A stretch of 64,000 nucleotides of DNA from Motacilla alba alba. Its lineage: Eukaryota > Chordata > Aves > Passeriformes > Motacillidae. The notes below the pieces were generated by a model that was not told the origin of the DNA, ran no database searches, and saw nothing but the letters and a program-made list of their open reading frames with translations. The stretch covers positions 9,717,619 through 9,781,618 of the forward strand of contig NC_052026.1 in assembly GCF_015832195.1 (NCBI RefSeq), read 5' to 3'. Each line of letters opens with the position of its first letter. Position 1 is the first letter of the stretch. Of this stretch, positions 1 to 13,310 are shown one piece after another. Position numbers and translations under genes: made by a program.

Positions 1-2320
1 ATATCAAGAATGGGGAAAGAAACCCTTGTAAAGCAGATGAAGCCCATAAATTCTCATTCTGACTTTACTGCTGGACAAGCCAGTCAGCACACAGGAGAGC
101 TGTCATGTCCTTCAGCATGAATTTTCCAATGGCAATGAAACCAATGGGCAGAATTTAGGTCTCACTGCCATCTGTGAGAGCTTTTCCATTGACTTTTACT
201 GATACAGGATTTCATCCAGGGCTGTGCAATTATTGTTTCACTATATTATTTCCTCTGCACTAGATGGTTGCAGCACAGTTTTGTTTCAGAACAACAAACA
301 CGAGCAAAATAGATAATCCTTCTCCACAGTAACACAATAATTCCTCTCATCTCCAGCATAATTTTTTTTTCTTTTAAATTCCAGCCTAGAAAAATAAAAG
401 AATAAGGAAAGACTTCAGTATGTACAGCTTGGAAGGACCTGTTTATACTACAGGATAACTGTGGGAACTCAGTGGTGTGAATCTAGTAGTTATATTTAGA
501 CATTATATTAGATAAATATGAGGAAAAAGCATAGGCTTTTTCAGGTTTTTTCTGTGACAGACTATAAATTGCCTAACATCACTTTGCCTCAGTTCCTTCA
601 TAGGTAAAAAAGCCATTGTTGCCTTTGCTAAATGTCCCATTATTTCTTTAAGCACTGTGGAGCTGTAGAGGCTCTCCCTGCCTGTGTCCACACAATACCT
701 CAACGTTGTACAGGTGGTGGCTTCTAGGGGCTGAAAAATACAAATAATTGTGCCTTTGAAAAGGAATCTGCATGTGGTTGGGGAATTTCCCTCATCACTG
801 TTCTCATCAGAATGTACGGTTAAGAATCACAGTCTAGCATGTACCTACAATTACATTTCAGAAAAAATACATATCTGAATCAGTTATTTCCTCCATTATA
901 AAGGACTGACACATTTCTTAGATTATAAAAAAAATTCAGTTAGATATCCAAATCAATTGCCTTTTGCACCTCATTCAGTTGTAATGATATTTTTTTCTCC
1001 AATGGAGGCAGAAAAACCTGCCAGTATGGATCACATCTAAAAAAACCACAAACCTACAGTTTCCCTTAAAAAAGAACAAATCTTTAATTAGGCCAACATC
1101 TTTTCCAGCTGGCTTCCTGGATAGATATTTGAAATCACTGAATATATTGGCAAGAAGCAAAAGAAATGCATCAACTATACAAATACTCAGCTACTGTGCA
1201 GGTAGATTAATGTCTTCTAATTCGTGAACTCCTGCACTGTTGTTCATGAACTACTGGCTTGTTGTTAATCCTACTATTGTTTTTCTTATTGCCTGGATTA
1301 ACATCATATAACAAGTGATTTATTCAGCTTCTTAGATTTTGGACTTGCATTCTATCATGGAAAGATTATCTATTTTGCACAGCTCTGTGGGTTTCACCAT
1401 GTGAGTTATTTCTAAGGCCATTACACTTCACAGCAGCATTTGCATCCTCTGTACTGAGCACCAAGAGCAGTGTGCAGGGATTATGGAGAGGCACAAGATT
1501 CCCAAAAGCAAGTTTAAGAATTACTCCAACACAAGACCGGAGCTCATCTACCATCATATTTTAGAATCAAAATGCAGTAACTATCTTCCAGAAGTTTGTA
1601 TTTACCACAGATCCTTTCCAATTACATCTGAGGTTTGCTCCTGTGCATGGCATTGTGTTCAAGGCTCACAGACAATTTACTGATTAGCTCTGCAGCTGAA
1701 AGGTGACCAAGGATGCAACTCCTTTCATAATACTCAGACTCTTCCTATTCAGGACATCATGTCATGCATCAAATTAAAAAAAGGATCTTTTATTTCCTGT
1801 TCATTTGAGCAGTAAGTATTCACCCAGCATTTCCTCTGCAAACTAAAGGTAAGCAGTATACTAAAGCATGTACTTCAGAGAAAAGAATGGAATTCTTTCT
1901 AATTATTAAAAATGGAATTTAATAAAAAAGTATTAAACTCATTGTACCCTGTCCAATGAAAACAGAAATATCATATTAATATAAGAAAAAGATCATACAG
2001 TATGGAATATGGAAAATGTTTGAACTATAATTACTTTGGTTTGCCATTATTCCTTACAACAGCTCTGAGAGCATAGCTCTCGTTACAGGACTCTGACACT
2101 AAGTGAAAAGGCTCAATAAAAAAAACACAACAAATCACTGGATTCCAGGTTTGATAATGCTGAAGGTAGCTGTCATTTCATCTACTCCTTGATTTGGGCA
2201 GATGGTAGGGTCAGGCACAGTACACTTCTACAGAAGCACTGGGTTCAAATTTGGGTCTGGTTCTGCTGGTTCTGCTAACTCCATAGCAAAGATGGTTACA
2301 GTGTACAGGAAATTCTAGAT

Positions 2321-2338
2321 AAAAAAAAAAAAAAAAAA
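2321..2338 (+). repeat. A18 homopolymer
   Basis: An uninterrupted run of 18 A is followed by a short A-rich stretch. It could be a simple mononucleotide repeat or the tail of an old retroposon; the upstream sequence does not resemble any retroposon I can recognise, so I call it only a homopolymer. Confidence 0.9.
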
Positions 2339-2528
2339 GACAACAAAACCCACAGACAAGTTACTAAAACCATCATATAGCTTCCACAGAAAAAAAGCAA
2401 AACAACAGATTGAGAGAAGTACAGACATGGCATGGTCCCTGAATGGAAGCAGAGTCATGTTGTGCCCTCATGGGCATACCTACAATTTAGGAGACACTGC
2501 TATCACTGTATATGGGATTAGGTAGTCT

Positions 2529-2577
2529 CAAAAAAAACCCAAAAACAAACCACCACCAAAGACAGAAAAAAAACAAA
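2529..2577 (+). repeat. A/C-rich low-complexity tract
   Basis: This stretch is made almost entirely of A and C, with A runs broken by CCC, CAAACC and CACCACC. It is one of several similar tracts in the window, at 5.2, 5.9, 16.7, 19.4, 31.3, 43.0 and 57.2 kb on this strand. Confidence 0.85.
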
Positions 2578-5205
2578 TATACCAAGCACTCCCTTCACTG
2601 AGAGCCAAACAAGACTTGTGGACACAGCTCTGGACTGCTGGCAGATGGACACAAATGTGTCAGTGGGAATTGACCGTGGTGTCAAATCCAAGGCCCCATA
2701 GTGTGGTGTCACTGCCTTGAATTACAAGACAATGGGTGTCATGCAGGGGTGTTTCAAAGCTGGGCTTTGAACACACCAGAAAGCATAGATATGCTATTTA
2801 AAAGCAAGAGCAATAAAATAAGAAAGCTGCAACCATGGAGTGGACATGGAGCTGTCTAACAGAGCCACTCATCCAGCCACAATAGGTGCAAATATCAGGT
2901 TCTGAAACTTAAAAGAAGGGACAAGTTCAACAGTTACCAGCACAAAAGGGGACCCATTTCATTCTCATCACTATGGTCAGTGCCAGCTTCATGCCTCCCA
3001 GGGCAGAGCATGGCTCTGCAGTGTCCTGGGAAGGATCCTCTGCTACTTCTGCACTACAGCAATGGGGGTTAAACAGCATCTATGGACACAAATTCAGGTG
3101 CAATCCGAACCCTGCAAGCAGACAAAAAGATACCTCTACCCCTTCCTTTCCCACTTCAGGAGCATTTTCTTTTCCCCTATTACCTATACTCTTTATTTCA
3201 AATTTCACTTCTCTGTTAAATCCTGCATTCAACTGCTGTGAGTTTTACAGACCTCCAGACATGGAGATATTTGACAGTACCTGGGTAGGATGGATTTCAG
3301 GAGCTCATTTTCAGTGTCAGTATAGAATGTAGGTATCTGAGCAGACCATACAAAACTACTAAGGAAAAATGGGCATTACAGTTTTGAAATGAAGCCCAAG
3401 TATCTATTTAGCCAACATAAATCTCGAGTAATATTAAACGCATTTTGAGAGAGTTTAGACAGAAGTAATAATTTCCATAAGACTGCTATACAAGCTGAAT
3501 AATAAAATTAAAATGTAGAGTACTAAGATTCTAAAAATGGATGTTAAGCCTGCCCCAAGATCATCTCTGCAGCAAAGGAGGGTGGAACTAAAAGAATAAT
3601 TTCTACTTGTCATTCATCTGAGGAAGCTGTATTAACAGAAACGGTAATGGCAGGTGCAAATTGCAATATGGTTTTCATTCCGCACTTAGAGCGTATGCCA
3701 TCACTGGGGACTCAGCAAATGGACTGAAGGAATTGTGCAGCCATACTCCTCTTTAACTGTTACACACTATCACACTTGTTAAAATTATCTGGAACACAGC
3801 AAGTGCTTGATAAGTGGATCAGACCACAGCACAAATACAATGTTCTCTAGGAAAAAAATCTCTCATTATGAAGAAAGCTGGGAAAATGCAAATATGTTTG
3901 CTGTATAAAGGTAACAAGCAAAAAACTAAATGCTATTTCTGTTGTGACATTTTGTAATGAAATTATTCTGTAAGATTATCTGGACAGCAAAAGGTTTGTG
4001 TGTCCTAGTTACTAAGTGTAGACAGCATTCACTTCTGTAGCTGTCAAAATCCTTTCATAGTATTTTAATTTGAAAAAGAACCTGACTTCACTGTGGATAT
4101 GTTATGATAAAGCCTAAAAAGAATTTATCTGATCAAAGAAGAATTTATTACCACCACACAGAGATTTGCTTCAAATCTTGCATAACAGCAAAAAATAAAT
4201 ACAACCCACTTTTTTGTACAAAAACAGATAATGGGAACATAAGGGAAAAAATGGAATTTTCTTTAATAAGATTATATTTCAGAAATGAAAAGAATGTTTA
4301 CCCATAAATAGGTTTTATTAAAAAAACCACCTAAGATGCTAATGTTTCCCTAGTAACATCTGCTTGTCAAAGTCCTATGCAATCAAGTCAGCAACTAAAG
4401 ACTGACAATCTCCTGCTGTAGCATATTTTGGATTATGGATTCAGCATCATTTAGAGATGCTGATTTCTAGTCGTTATGAATAAATTAAAATAGGAACCAA
4501 GTTACCTAAAGAATAATTTCATTTCAAAATTCAAATAGTGTCTCAGTTACAAGTGAAAGCAAAATCTGCAGCTTCATAATTGTCAATTGAGCACAGAATA
4601 CATAGAATTAAAATCACCGCTGTTATCCAATAATTTTTAAGGCAAACTGTTCAATGTAGTCATTCAATGAATGGTTCAAAACCACCAAGGCATTACAGAT
4701 CTCATTTATGAAAAATTGTGCTCATCAGTTCTATGGCTGACCAGTCATTTTAGAATAAATAAAAGTTGAAAATTTGCTTTTCACCAGATGCCCCAAATCT
4801 GCTGACTTTAAAACACTTAACTGTTTTTCAAGAAACATTAGAAATGTGATATGAGAACTCCAGGGTAAATATGAAGCATAAGCCAGCACAAATCAAAAGA
4901 ACTAGAAATTTCTGTTGAAAATGTAGGGAATAACTCTCATTGTCAGTGTAATGATAGATAGGAAATAATTTATTTTTTCTTGGTCAAGTTTAGCACCAGC
5001 ATAAATCCTTCTCTAAATTTTCCCCTTTTGCTAGACATTTTACTTGCTTAAATAATGGAGTCTGTAGATCACAGACACTATGCAGTAACTTCATTATCTG
5101 TACTGGATTCTGTTCAGGTAGCCCTACATCCTGACCTCACCTACAACAGGAGCTTCAACCAAAGCCACTTCAAACAGCTCCACTTCTGAGGCTCACTCTT
5201 TCATT

Positions 5206-5237
5206 AAAACAAACAAACACACCAACCAAACAAAAAT
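5206..5237 (+). repeat. A/C-rich (CAAA)n-like tract
   Basis: Degenerate CAAA/CCAA units form a 32-base low-complexity run. No flanking gene or transposon end is visible. Confidence 0.8.
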
Positions 5238-7280
5238 TCTCTCTCCAGGAAACACTTCCCTTGAATGTGCCAGGTTTGGTAGCAGTAATCCTAACTGGAT
5301 ACCTGGACTGCTGGAATTTTCACTCTTTTTCACTGCAACATGTGTAGTTCCCTGGTTTCCAAACTGTCCCATAGATCGTTTGGAAATGAAACATTTTCCT
5401 GATACCATTTTTTCATCAACAAATTTTATCAATTACTCTGTAAGTAACTGCTACGCTTATATGAAACAAACTGAAGAATATTTCACATTAGAAAGAAAAA
5501 TGACTAAATGGCTGAAGACACAAAAATATTTTCACCCTCTCAAAAGAGCTATTCTCAGTGAGTAATGTCTGCAGAGTGTAGATTTTCCAGTCACTTCCAA
5601 AACTTCTCTCCTCTTTTCTAGACTCTCAAAAATAGCTACTTCAAATAAATTCTTCTACCTGTGATTTCATAACAAGAAGCATTTTCTCATTCTAGTACTT
5701 AGGAAAAAATCTAAATTCCCCCCTTTAATTTGCCACAGACACTGGGTTTTATAGAGAACTTCAGATGAGCTGAATAATCACACACCTGCATGAAATTTCC
5801 TACTATTATAGCCTGAAGGAATCTACATATAAGCTTGATTTAGGCAAGAAATGGCTAAAAGTCCAATATTGTTCTACAAATTAGCATGAAAGAACATCAA
5901 ATTAAGTGGGGAAAACAAACAAACACAAAACAAACACCAACAGGCAACTTTTACAGCTCACCTATCTTGTATCTTTACTGGCTCTCCCTTATTTCTCAGA
6001 CCCATGTGACTCAGTAGCACACCAAGCCTAATTATAAATTGCTGTGTTTTTAAGGAAGGCAAAGACTCAAGATGGTACATCAAGAGATGTTTGAGGCATG
6101 AAAATCAGTATTTGCACTGCTGTGGAATGAAAAATAGAAAGAGAATGGATTTGATTCAGATAGTTAGTGACCAAGGCTAAAATATATTAATCATTCCTTG
6201 TAAAAAACAATTAATTATGTTGTAGCTGATAGTTCAACCCTTCAAACTACAACAGTAAAATTATTTTCTACTCCTATCCACAGTCAGCCCTTTGCAGGAA
6301 GTTGTTTGAAGTTCCATAGGAGCAGAGTAAAGACATTCTGCTGCATTTCCTTTGATTACTAAACACCATCACTCAGCCCCAGAGCTATTGAATGTAACTG
6401 CTAAACAAAAGGAATCTCTTCCCTTGCCATTATTTCTGCTTGAGAAGGATACTGTGATCTACCATGAAAGAATCTCTGAGCAAAGGGCAACTGTAAATGC
6501 TATGATAAGGCACTGGTTCTAATAGAGCACTGTCTCTGCTGGTCTGATAATAACCAGATGAATCACTGTACACTCAGGGTAGCCCACAGACATGGAAACA
6601 TGAATTTTCTCTCCTTTCTTTCACAGCAAGTCTCACAACTGCTTTATAATTTTTTTTCCAGTCTTCTGCACATTTGTTTGAGATAAACAGTGTAGTTTTT
6701 TAATGGATCAAAATAATTCATATGAGCTGTTAAAAAATTGTGCCTACAGAAAGAGAAACTTGCCTCCAAACCCTTTTCCCCACAGAGCTATAAACAAGAA
6801 CATGCTTTAAAAATATATTGATATTAAACTAGGGAGATTCCTGAAATTTGAACTTCTGATCCTTTAATCCCCATTTGAAAAATGTATCTGACAACAGATG
6901 CATGCCCTGATACAGTTGTTTTTTTCTCTCTGCACTGCTATGACCATTTCAGCATTAATTCTAAGGTTCATGTCTTTCTAAGCTCTTAGTGGAGATCAGA
7001 AGATACAGTGAAGTATGTTTGGTTTAAATGCACAGCAAATTTCTGCCTCCAGAAACATGTTTCAGTATTGATCACTGAGACACTACACCTGCAACTGTGA
7101 TCAATCTATAAACTGGGCTGCCTCTCAGCTTCATAAACTTGCAGAATTGGAATGAACCTTTCTTTACTCCCCTTGTGTGTTTGCTGAAGAGGGCGAGTAA
7201 GCAAGGAGACAGTTTTTCTTCACTTGATGTTACTGCCAGCAAATCTGAGTAGTAAAAAGAAATCAGAAGATCAGTAGATC

Positions 7281-7312
7281 AAATATATATAAATATATAT
7301 ATCTATGATATA
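7281..7312. repeat. AT-rich microsatellite-like patch
   Basis: Interrupted TATA repeats over about 30 bases. A short, impure simple repeat with no evident function. Confidence 0.75.
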
Positions 7313-7490
7313 CGGTGTTATCAAATACACAGTGTACCAGCAGGAAGAAGTTGTAATAAATAAAATATACATTTCATAATCTATCTGATGGGATATTATT
7401 AAGCTACTTGAGTAGCTTTTAGAATGGCTAAAAATACTGACAAATCATTGCAAGCACAACATTATGATAATATTTTCTGTATTACCTAGC

Positions 7491-7735
7491 CATGACCTGT
7501 CTCACCTGGGGCTCTGTCTGACCCTTCTTACCCTCACTGGGCTGATCCTGACCTGGCTTTTTGCCATTCCCATGGGGTGCCTGGGTGAGGGCCGCCTCTA
7601 CCCCAGCCTGTGCTGCTGCATTGCTGGGGCGGCAGGACAGCTCATGCCACCCCGAAGGTCCCCACAGCTCCAGGTTCCCAGGGAGGAGCTGGCTCCCACT
7701 GCACCCCAATGGTCTCAAAAGCGCAACAATTCTTT
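7491..7735. other. Isolated GC-rich block of unknown origin
   Basis: About 240 bases are clearly GC-rich (many CCTGGG, CTGCTG and CCCAGG words), while the flanks on both sides are strongly AT-rich. The right edge is abrupt, ending in eight T and an AT-rich run. Open frames cross it on both strands (93 codons on +, 78 on -), which is expected when GC rises and stops become rare; neither translation shows a recognisable domain. It could be a fragment of an inserted repeat such as an LTR piece, a short retrocopy, or a GC-rich regulatory island. On the minus strand the T run would be a leading A run, so a normal poly-A tail would fit only a minus-strand element whose 3' end lay elsewhere. I cannot assign it. 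Confidence 0.5.
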
Positions 7736-8703
7736 TTTTTATTAAGTAAAATATAAAAAATGTGATTTTAAAATTTCATCAGTTCTTCCCCTAAATTATT
7801 TTTTCATTGTAAGATTAATGAAGTGACCCCTTTTCCACTAGTTTCAATAAATTAGCTCCCAAGCATCTGTAATTGCCATGCTGCAAGCATTACCTATGAG
7901 CGTAACCTCTCACATCACCTACAGAAGAATTTCCTTCTTAGGTCAAACGCATGTCCTTTCCTAATACTACTCATGTTCTATAGGAACCCTGAAAGAATTA
8001 TTTCTTGCCCATATGCCCATGTGATACCACATGATCTCAGGAGATAATTGAGACAGATGTGCTTTACACTAATTGCTTTGGAGGTTCTCTGACACCGAGG
8101 GTCTGTAGTTATCTGCCAATTCTCCAAACCCCCTAAATAAGTGCTCAACAAATGAACTTTTCTCTATAAAAACTCAGCATGGAATTACCAGGAAGAATTA
8201 TCACTCAATCCCCCATCCATCTTCACAACCACGGGGTGTTCCAGAGGTCACTGCCCTTCAGACTGCACTTCCATTTGTTCTAATACCCAAGCAAGGCTCT
8301 GGTCTGGTTTTGAGGGGCAGGTCACTTCCCCTCTCCCTCTCTTTTGCAGCTGGCCATGTCTCAGGGATCCTACTGGAGCTGATGAGACATCCCTGGAGCA
8401 CACACAGAACAGCCCCTCTCCTTGGTGGGAACTGACCTGGGGCCAAGAAGAGGAAATGAGACTATGTGGTAAGGGGAATCACCAGAAGATTTTGTCTTGC
8501 CTGGAATCTATTGCCACCCATGTTTTATTGTTCTTTCTTTTTCTCTGATACACAGGCTGCTTTGAGAATAAGACAACCAAATAAAAGATATAGGGAGAGA
8601 CAATATCTTTGATTTGACATAGATGAAAAAAGTGAAGAAACATTTGTGTGCACAGACCTTTTAACCAGAGTAAACCCTCCAGAAAGTAAAAATTTCAAGC
8701 TGA

Positions 8704-8761
8704 AACTAGTATTAGATTAGAACTAGTATAGTTCTACTATAGAACTAGTATTAGATTAGAA
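8704..8761. repeat. Two-copy direct repeat, 39-bp period
   Basis: The 19-base word AACTAGTATTAGATTAGAA occurs exactly at 8,704-8,722 and again at 8,743-8,761. Between the copies lies a small inverted repeat (AGTTCT / AGAACT around ACTAT). The exact match suggests a recent local duplication or a replication-slippage event rather than an old dispersed element. Confidence 0.9.
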
Positions 8762-9260
8762 TCAATAGCTAATAGTTAACCTAGAATCAAACACAGATTA
8801 GCAAAATAAAAGCATAGCTCAAAGATTATAAAAATATTTAGTCTTGCTAGGTGCTGAATACTCACATGTTTTAACAAAATTATCCTACTGTATTTTGTAA
8901 GCTCTCAGAGCATGTCTCAAGGACAGCTGATTTAATATTACTCTCAGCTTTTACTAGATATCATATCCTCTGTTGCACATGCCCCAATTAGACATCTTCA
9001 TTTTCACCTTCATGCCTGTTGGTTTGGACCCTTAGGCGCTGGTTTCATTCATGTAGGTCAGTTGGTGTAAAAGCAACACACTTCTGTCAACAGCAAAATG
9101 TTTTCTGATGGAAGAATCAATCTGCCTCTCTCTTTTCACATATATGTCTATGGGCATGCACAAAATTTCCTATTTCTTTCTCTGTACCAACAAGATATGC
9201 AGTGCTTCATGTGCACAGATACACATCCCCACGGTAGAAATCAGTTATTCTCCGTAATAC

Positions 9261-9286
9261 CCATAAGGTAATATCCATAAGGTAAT
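9261..9286. repeat. Short tandem duplication, 14-bp period
   Basis: The 12-base word CCATAAGGTAAT is present twice, 14 bases apart. It is a typical small slippage duplication without evident function. Confidence 0.85.
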
Positions 9287-12200
9287 TATCTCTGCAGCCA
9301 GCAACTAAATGCATCATCTTGCCAGAAGAAAGACTATGACATATACCATAATCTGAAAAGTATTATCTTTAGTGTTTTAATCAATGTTAACATTAGCAGG
9401 ACTCATTTCTGGGAAAGCATGAAACTATTGACCCCCTAAAGACCTATGGTAAGATATATCAGTATTTTATCCTGGAAATTAATTTGTGTTTGCTCCTAAT
9501 TAAAATACGTGTGACAGGTCTCTAGCATTAACCCCAGTTGTAATCAAGCTGTGGATTGTGCCTTTCCCTTGAAAAATTTCAAGAAACCTAGGGACAATGG
9601 TAGTACAGGAATGAATCAGCTAGAAATCCCATGTAATTCGTTAAGGAAGAAAATCAATGTCACACAGATGTATAGAGACATGAGTTGGTTCTGCAATGTC
9701 TCTGAAAGAAATTTGAAAAAACTTTGAAAGAAAAATATCAGACAAGTGCAAAGAAGCAAATTATTCCCACTGGACTTTACAGGACTCTATGCCTGAGTTT
9801 AAGTTCAGAGAATTTTATGAAGTAAAATATGCATTTTTCTCTTATCTCTCAGGGACAATCTTCCACTCTCTGTAACCTCTTTACTCTTAAATCTTCTACA
9901 ATTCAAAATACATCCCATTTTTAAATTATAATTTCTGTGGACTGTCTCATTATTATTGCTGAAGTATCACCTGCAATGAGGCTCACACTCTGGGATGATC
10001 CTATTTTATCTACTAGGATTTCAGCCATGCCAGCAAGGTCTGGGTGGAGTAGGTGCCTGCTGGGGCTCTCTCACCTGCCCAGAAAGCAGGTCCTGTCCCA
10101 ACCCACTTGGTGCCTTTTTTTTTTGGCAAACAAATCATTAGTGTACCAGAAAACACTGGATCCAAGCTGTCCTCTCGAAAAAGGACAGCAAATAATCCCA
10201 TCTTTTCCCATTCCACTATATTTTCCCTTGTTTATCTTAGACAATGATAATAATAAGAGGATGTGTCATTCATTTGAGAGGAAACAGCAGATAACCCTTA
10301 ACCCTTTCCAGGAATTTTATTCTAAGATCCATCCACAGTTAAATTGCTATAGACTATGGATCTAATTTCACTCAGTTTACTACAACTCAGCTGACAGATG
10401 ATGACCTAATATTACAGATTATGTAAAAATATGGAAATGGCACTAAAGAAGTGAAAACCTGAATTTCATTGTGGCCATATAAACTGAAATGCCAAGAAAT
10501 TAAAAGCCATTTGTGAAAATATTAATTTATTTGCAACATTATTGTGAGGAGATGTAACTTTGAGCCTGGAGTAATGGGCAAAGAAAATGCCTATAAGCAT
10601 CCTCAGAGCCACTTTTTTGGTTTTGAATTTTTTTTTGTGAGAAAGAAGGACTATGGCTGAACCTTGAAATATTTTGGGTTGTGTTGTTGTGTTGCTTGGT
10701 TTTGCTCCACTGCTCTCCCATACTGAGTATCAGAGAGCAGCGAAATGCTGCTCCAAATAAAATCCAGACTGACACAGCTTGGATCAGTGCACAGTGACTC
10801 TGCCATGTCAGCAGCCAGGACACAGCCTCTACAGAGAGGTGATGTGAAGCTCTGCATTCATGGGGAATGGCTCCTCTGGAGAGACCAGCAGTGGTCTCTG
10901 CTCCCCCTGTGCCCACAGAAAGCCTCATCCTGAACAACTGGGAGACCTCACAGTCAAGCTCCAGCAACTTTTCAGCCCAAATATTTTTTGCCAAATTCTT
11001 TCCACTTTCTTCCTCCATTTATCTTCCCTCTGACAAAGAAGTAATTTAAGATAAAACTTAAATTTTAAGAGAGTACCAGCCCAGGTGAGACGAAAAGCAG
11101 TTATGATTCTAGGGTGAGCTTTGGCTGCTATCAGTTCTACTGTGATGATAATGTTGGTGTTCATGATACCACCTGCAGCTTGTGTGATAGACGTGATTGT
11201 GTATTTTCTTTTGAGACACCCTAGAAATGTTGTATTTTTCCTGGCCACTTAACATGACTGACAATTCTCTCAACTTCCCTGGAATCAAATCAAAATGAGA
11301 GACAGTGACCTTTCTATTGGAGAGAAGGAGAGTATGAATAGGAAGAAATAAAGAATAATATGTAGTAAATCTCATGAAATGTAGAATTATTTCTTGTAAG
11401 AGTAGTTACCACTTCCCCATGACAAAGGTTCTGGTACCCTTTTTGACACTATCAAACTTAACTTCCAAGAGATCTTTATTGAAATCAGTAGAGTTAGTCA
11501 AGGAGTAATAAAAAAAAGATTTGGAAAAAAGGTTGCAGAACCCAGTCCATCTCCGCTAAATTGTTTGATTTAACTACACATATTACAAGCCTTTTTTCAT
11601 CATTTTCTATTGTCCATTAGGTATATTTTCATAGAAATTAGTGTACTGTATAATCATTTGTATTTTTAAATAACATAATCCCATAATTCTCTGTTTTGAC
11701 ACTTGTTTAATTAGTCAAGTATGATTAAATTTTTATACCTTGTATATAAAAGTCAGTGTAATACTGCAATAAATTTGCCAATACTAAAATATTACATAAA
11801 TTTATTTGAGAATTCTAAATATTGTGCAGCAGTCTTAAGCAGTAACATAATAATGAAGCATTTTCATATCATTCTATCCAAAGTCTGTGATAAGAATTCT
11901 TGAAAATATAACCCCACTGTGTCACACCAATTGCCACTGAAAAATACTACTTACAACCTCTGGTCTCTAATGAAACATTACTGACACATACAGGGTGTGA
12001 TTCTAATCTTAGTATAGCTATAATGGTATTTTCTTTTGTAAGGCTTTGATTTATAAATCAGATCAAGATGGATGGTCATATTATAAAATGTAGTTGCTAA
12101 TAAATATTAAGTATCAATAGAGTGTAAAGAATAATTCTATTAGGCTGAACAAAAGCTACCAGGGATTTAAGAACAAGAAGCAATAGTAGACTCATGCTTT

Positions 12201-12959
12201 AATCAGCTGAAGGAATTATCTTGCCCTTTTCACTATATCAAATGAAAAAGGGGTCTGGAATACAAAGCATAATTTTAAAATAGAGCAAATTATTCTGCTG
12301 CTAGTATTTAATTGATTTCAATAGAGTTAGGCTGGCTGGGTATTTGTTTTCTCTGTGTTGCAGAAGGACCCTGTTTAACTGTTTGGGAAGTGTGAGGATT
12401 CAGTCCTTCCTGAGGACTTGAAGAGGGGGAGCTATTACCTGGTTAGGGATCACTTTCTGGTTTCAGTTCCTCTCAGGCAATTTCAGTGCTTATATAGGAT
12501 CATACACAGGTTTATCTGTGGCACCAGCAGCAATAAATTAACACATTAATTCAGACATTGACTGAAATACAAATATAATTGTGCTTCCACCTCCCTTGCA
12601 ATCATTGACCAGCCTATCTAATCTCAGTCATTAACTAATTAGGACTAAGGGACAGGCTTGCAGCTGAAGAGTTAAAATATTGCCTTGACTTCAATGGAAT
12701 TTGCCTGGCTTAGAGAAGCACCAACTCTCTCCTGGACTGAGATTTTTCAGAAAGGAAACAAAGCAAATAAAATATGCTTTTTCAAGTCACAACTCTAAAA
12801 TATATCCTGTAAATCAATTTTTTTCTTCTCCCTCAGGAACTGGAACTTTGAGGCTACAAAAGTGTCAGCTTTTAACAAATATTAAACTTTTAATTCCAGT
12901 CTCCCTTTCTAGAAGGTGGCTGCTGGGGTGATATGAAATACTGATGGACTATCCATCAC

Positions 12960-13310
12960 ATAGCTTCTGCCTATGGGTCATTGCACAGCCTTAAACAACC
13001 ACAGAAACCAAAAGATAAATCTTTTGATGAAATACTTGAATTCTTTAGAGACATTTTGCGCTAATGCCGGCGTTTATCCCACAGTGGTTTCTCTGCTGTC
13101 AGCAGAAGCAAAGAGTGTTTATAATGCAGTTTGCATCAAGACTGAAACACAGCTCCATAGGTTGAATCTGAGCAAAGCCAGCAAAGCACCTGGAGACTAT
13201 TTTGTCTGCATTATCCACAGTGCAGAGCTCAACACCCAATGTCAGAGTTCAGCAGCGAGTGTCCTCATACAGAATAACAGGCTCTTTTTGAGATATTGAA
13301 ATTTGGAGTG
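12960..13310. other. Candidate conserved non-coding element or missed exon
   Basis: This stretch differs in texture from its flanks: high sequence complexity, no simple repeats, two CpG-containing words close together near 13,060-13,072 (GCGC and GCCGGCG), and an open + frame of 108 codons from 12,973 to 13,299. The translation is hydrophilic with several cysteines and has no domain I recognise. No clear acceptor-donor pair frames it as an internal exon. I consider a conserved regulatory element somewhat more likely than coding sequence, but either is inference; an alignment to other birds would settle it. Confidence 0.3.

Larger units (their letters stand above)
1..7490. other. AT-rich non-coding stretch, no gene seen
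   Basis: All six frames are closed at short intervals; the longest frame (3.0-3.3 kb, 119 codons) has no recognisable domain or codon pattern. The content is unique-looking AT-rich DNA with an 18-base A run at 2,321-2,338, A/C-rich tracts at 2,529-2,577, 5,206-5,237 and 5,911-5,940, and an AT dinucleotide-like patch at 7,281-7,312. I recognise no transposon, RNA gene or splice-bounded exon here. It is best read as intergenic or intronic sequence; old repeats that have decayed beyond recognition by eye may be present. Confidence 0.7.
7736..12958. other. AT-rich non-coding stretch, no gene seen
   Basis: No recognisable gene. The two longest open frames (9,937-10,365 on +, 142 codons; 10,539-11,018 on -, 159 codons) have mixed composition, no signal peptide, domain or repeat, and overlap other open frames in a slightly GC-richer patch at 10.7-10.95 kb. 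I read them as chance frames. Small direct repeats at 8.70-8.76 and 9.26-9.29 kb are listed separately. Confidence 0.7.

Noticed and set aside
2773..2850. Possible poly-A signals (AATAAA) as gene ends
   Set aside because: AATAAA-type words are frequent by chance in AT-rich DNA; none follows a coding frame.
9937..10365. 142-codon open frame on the plus strand
   Set aside because: No domain; two other frames overlap it in the same place; it crosses a T11 run.
10539..11018. 159-codon open frame on the minus strand
   Set aside because: No domain or signal sequence; it overlaps open frames on both strands in a slightly GC-richer patch, and contains runs of unlikely composition such as KTKQHNNTTQN. 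Consistent with chance.
12380..12545. Possible LTR of an endogenous retrovirus (GC-richer stretch starting TGTGAGG)
   Set aside because: No paired copy, no primer-binding site, no polypurine tract and no target duplication were found.
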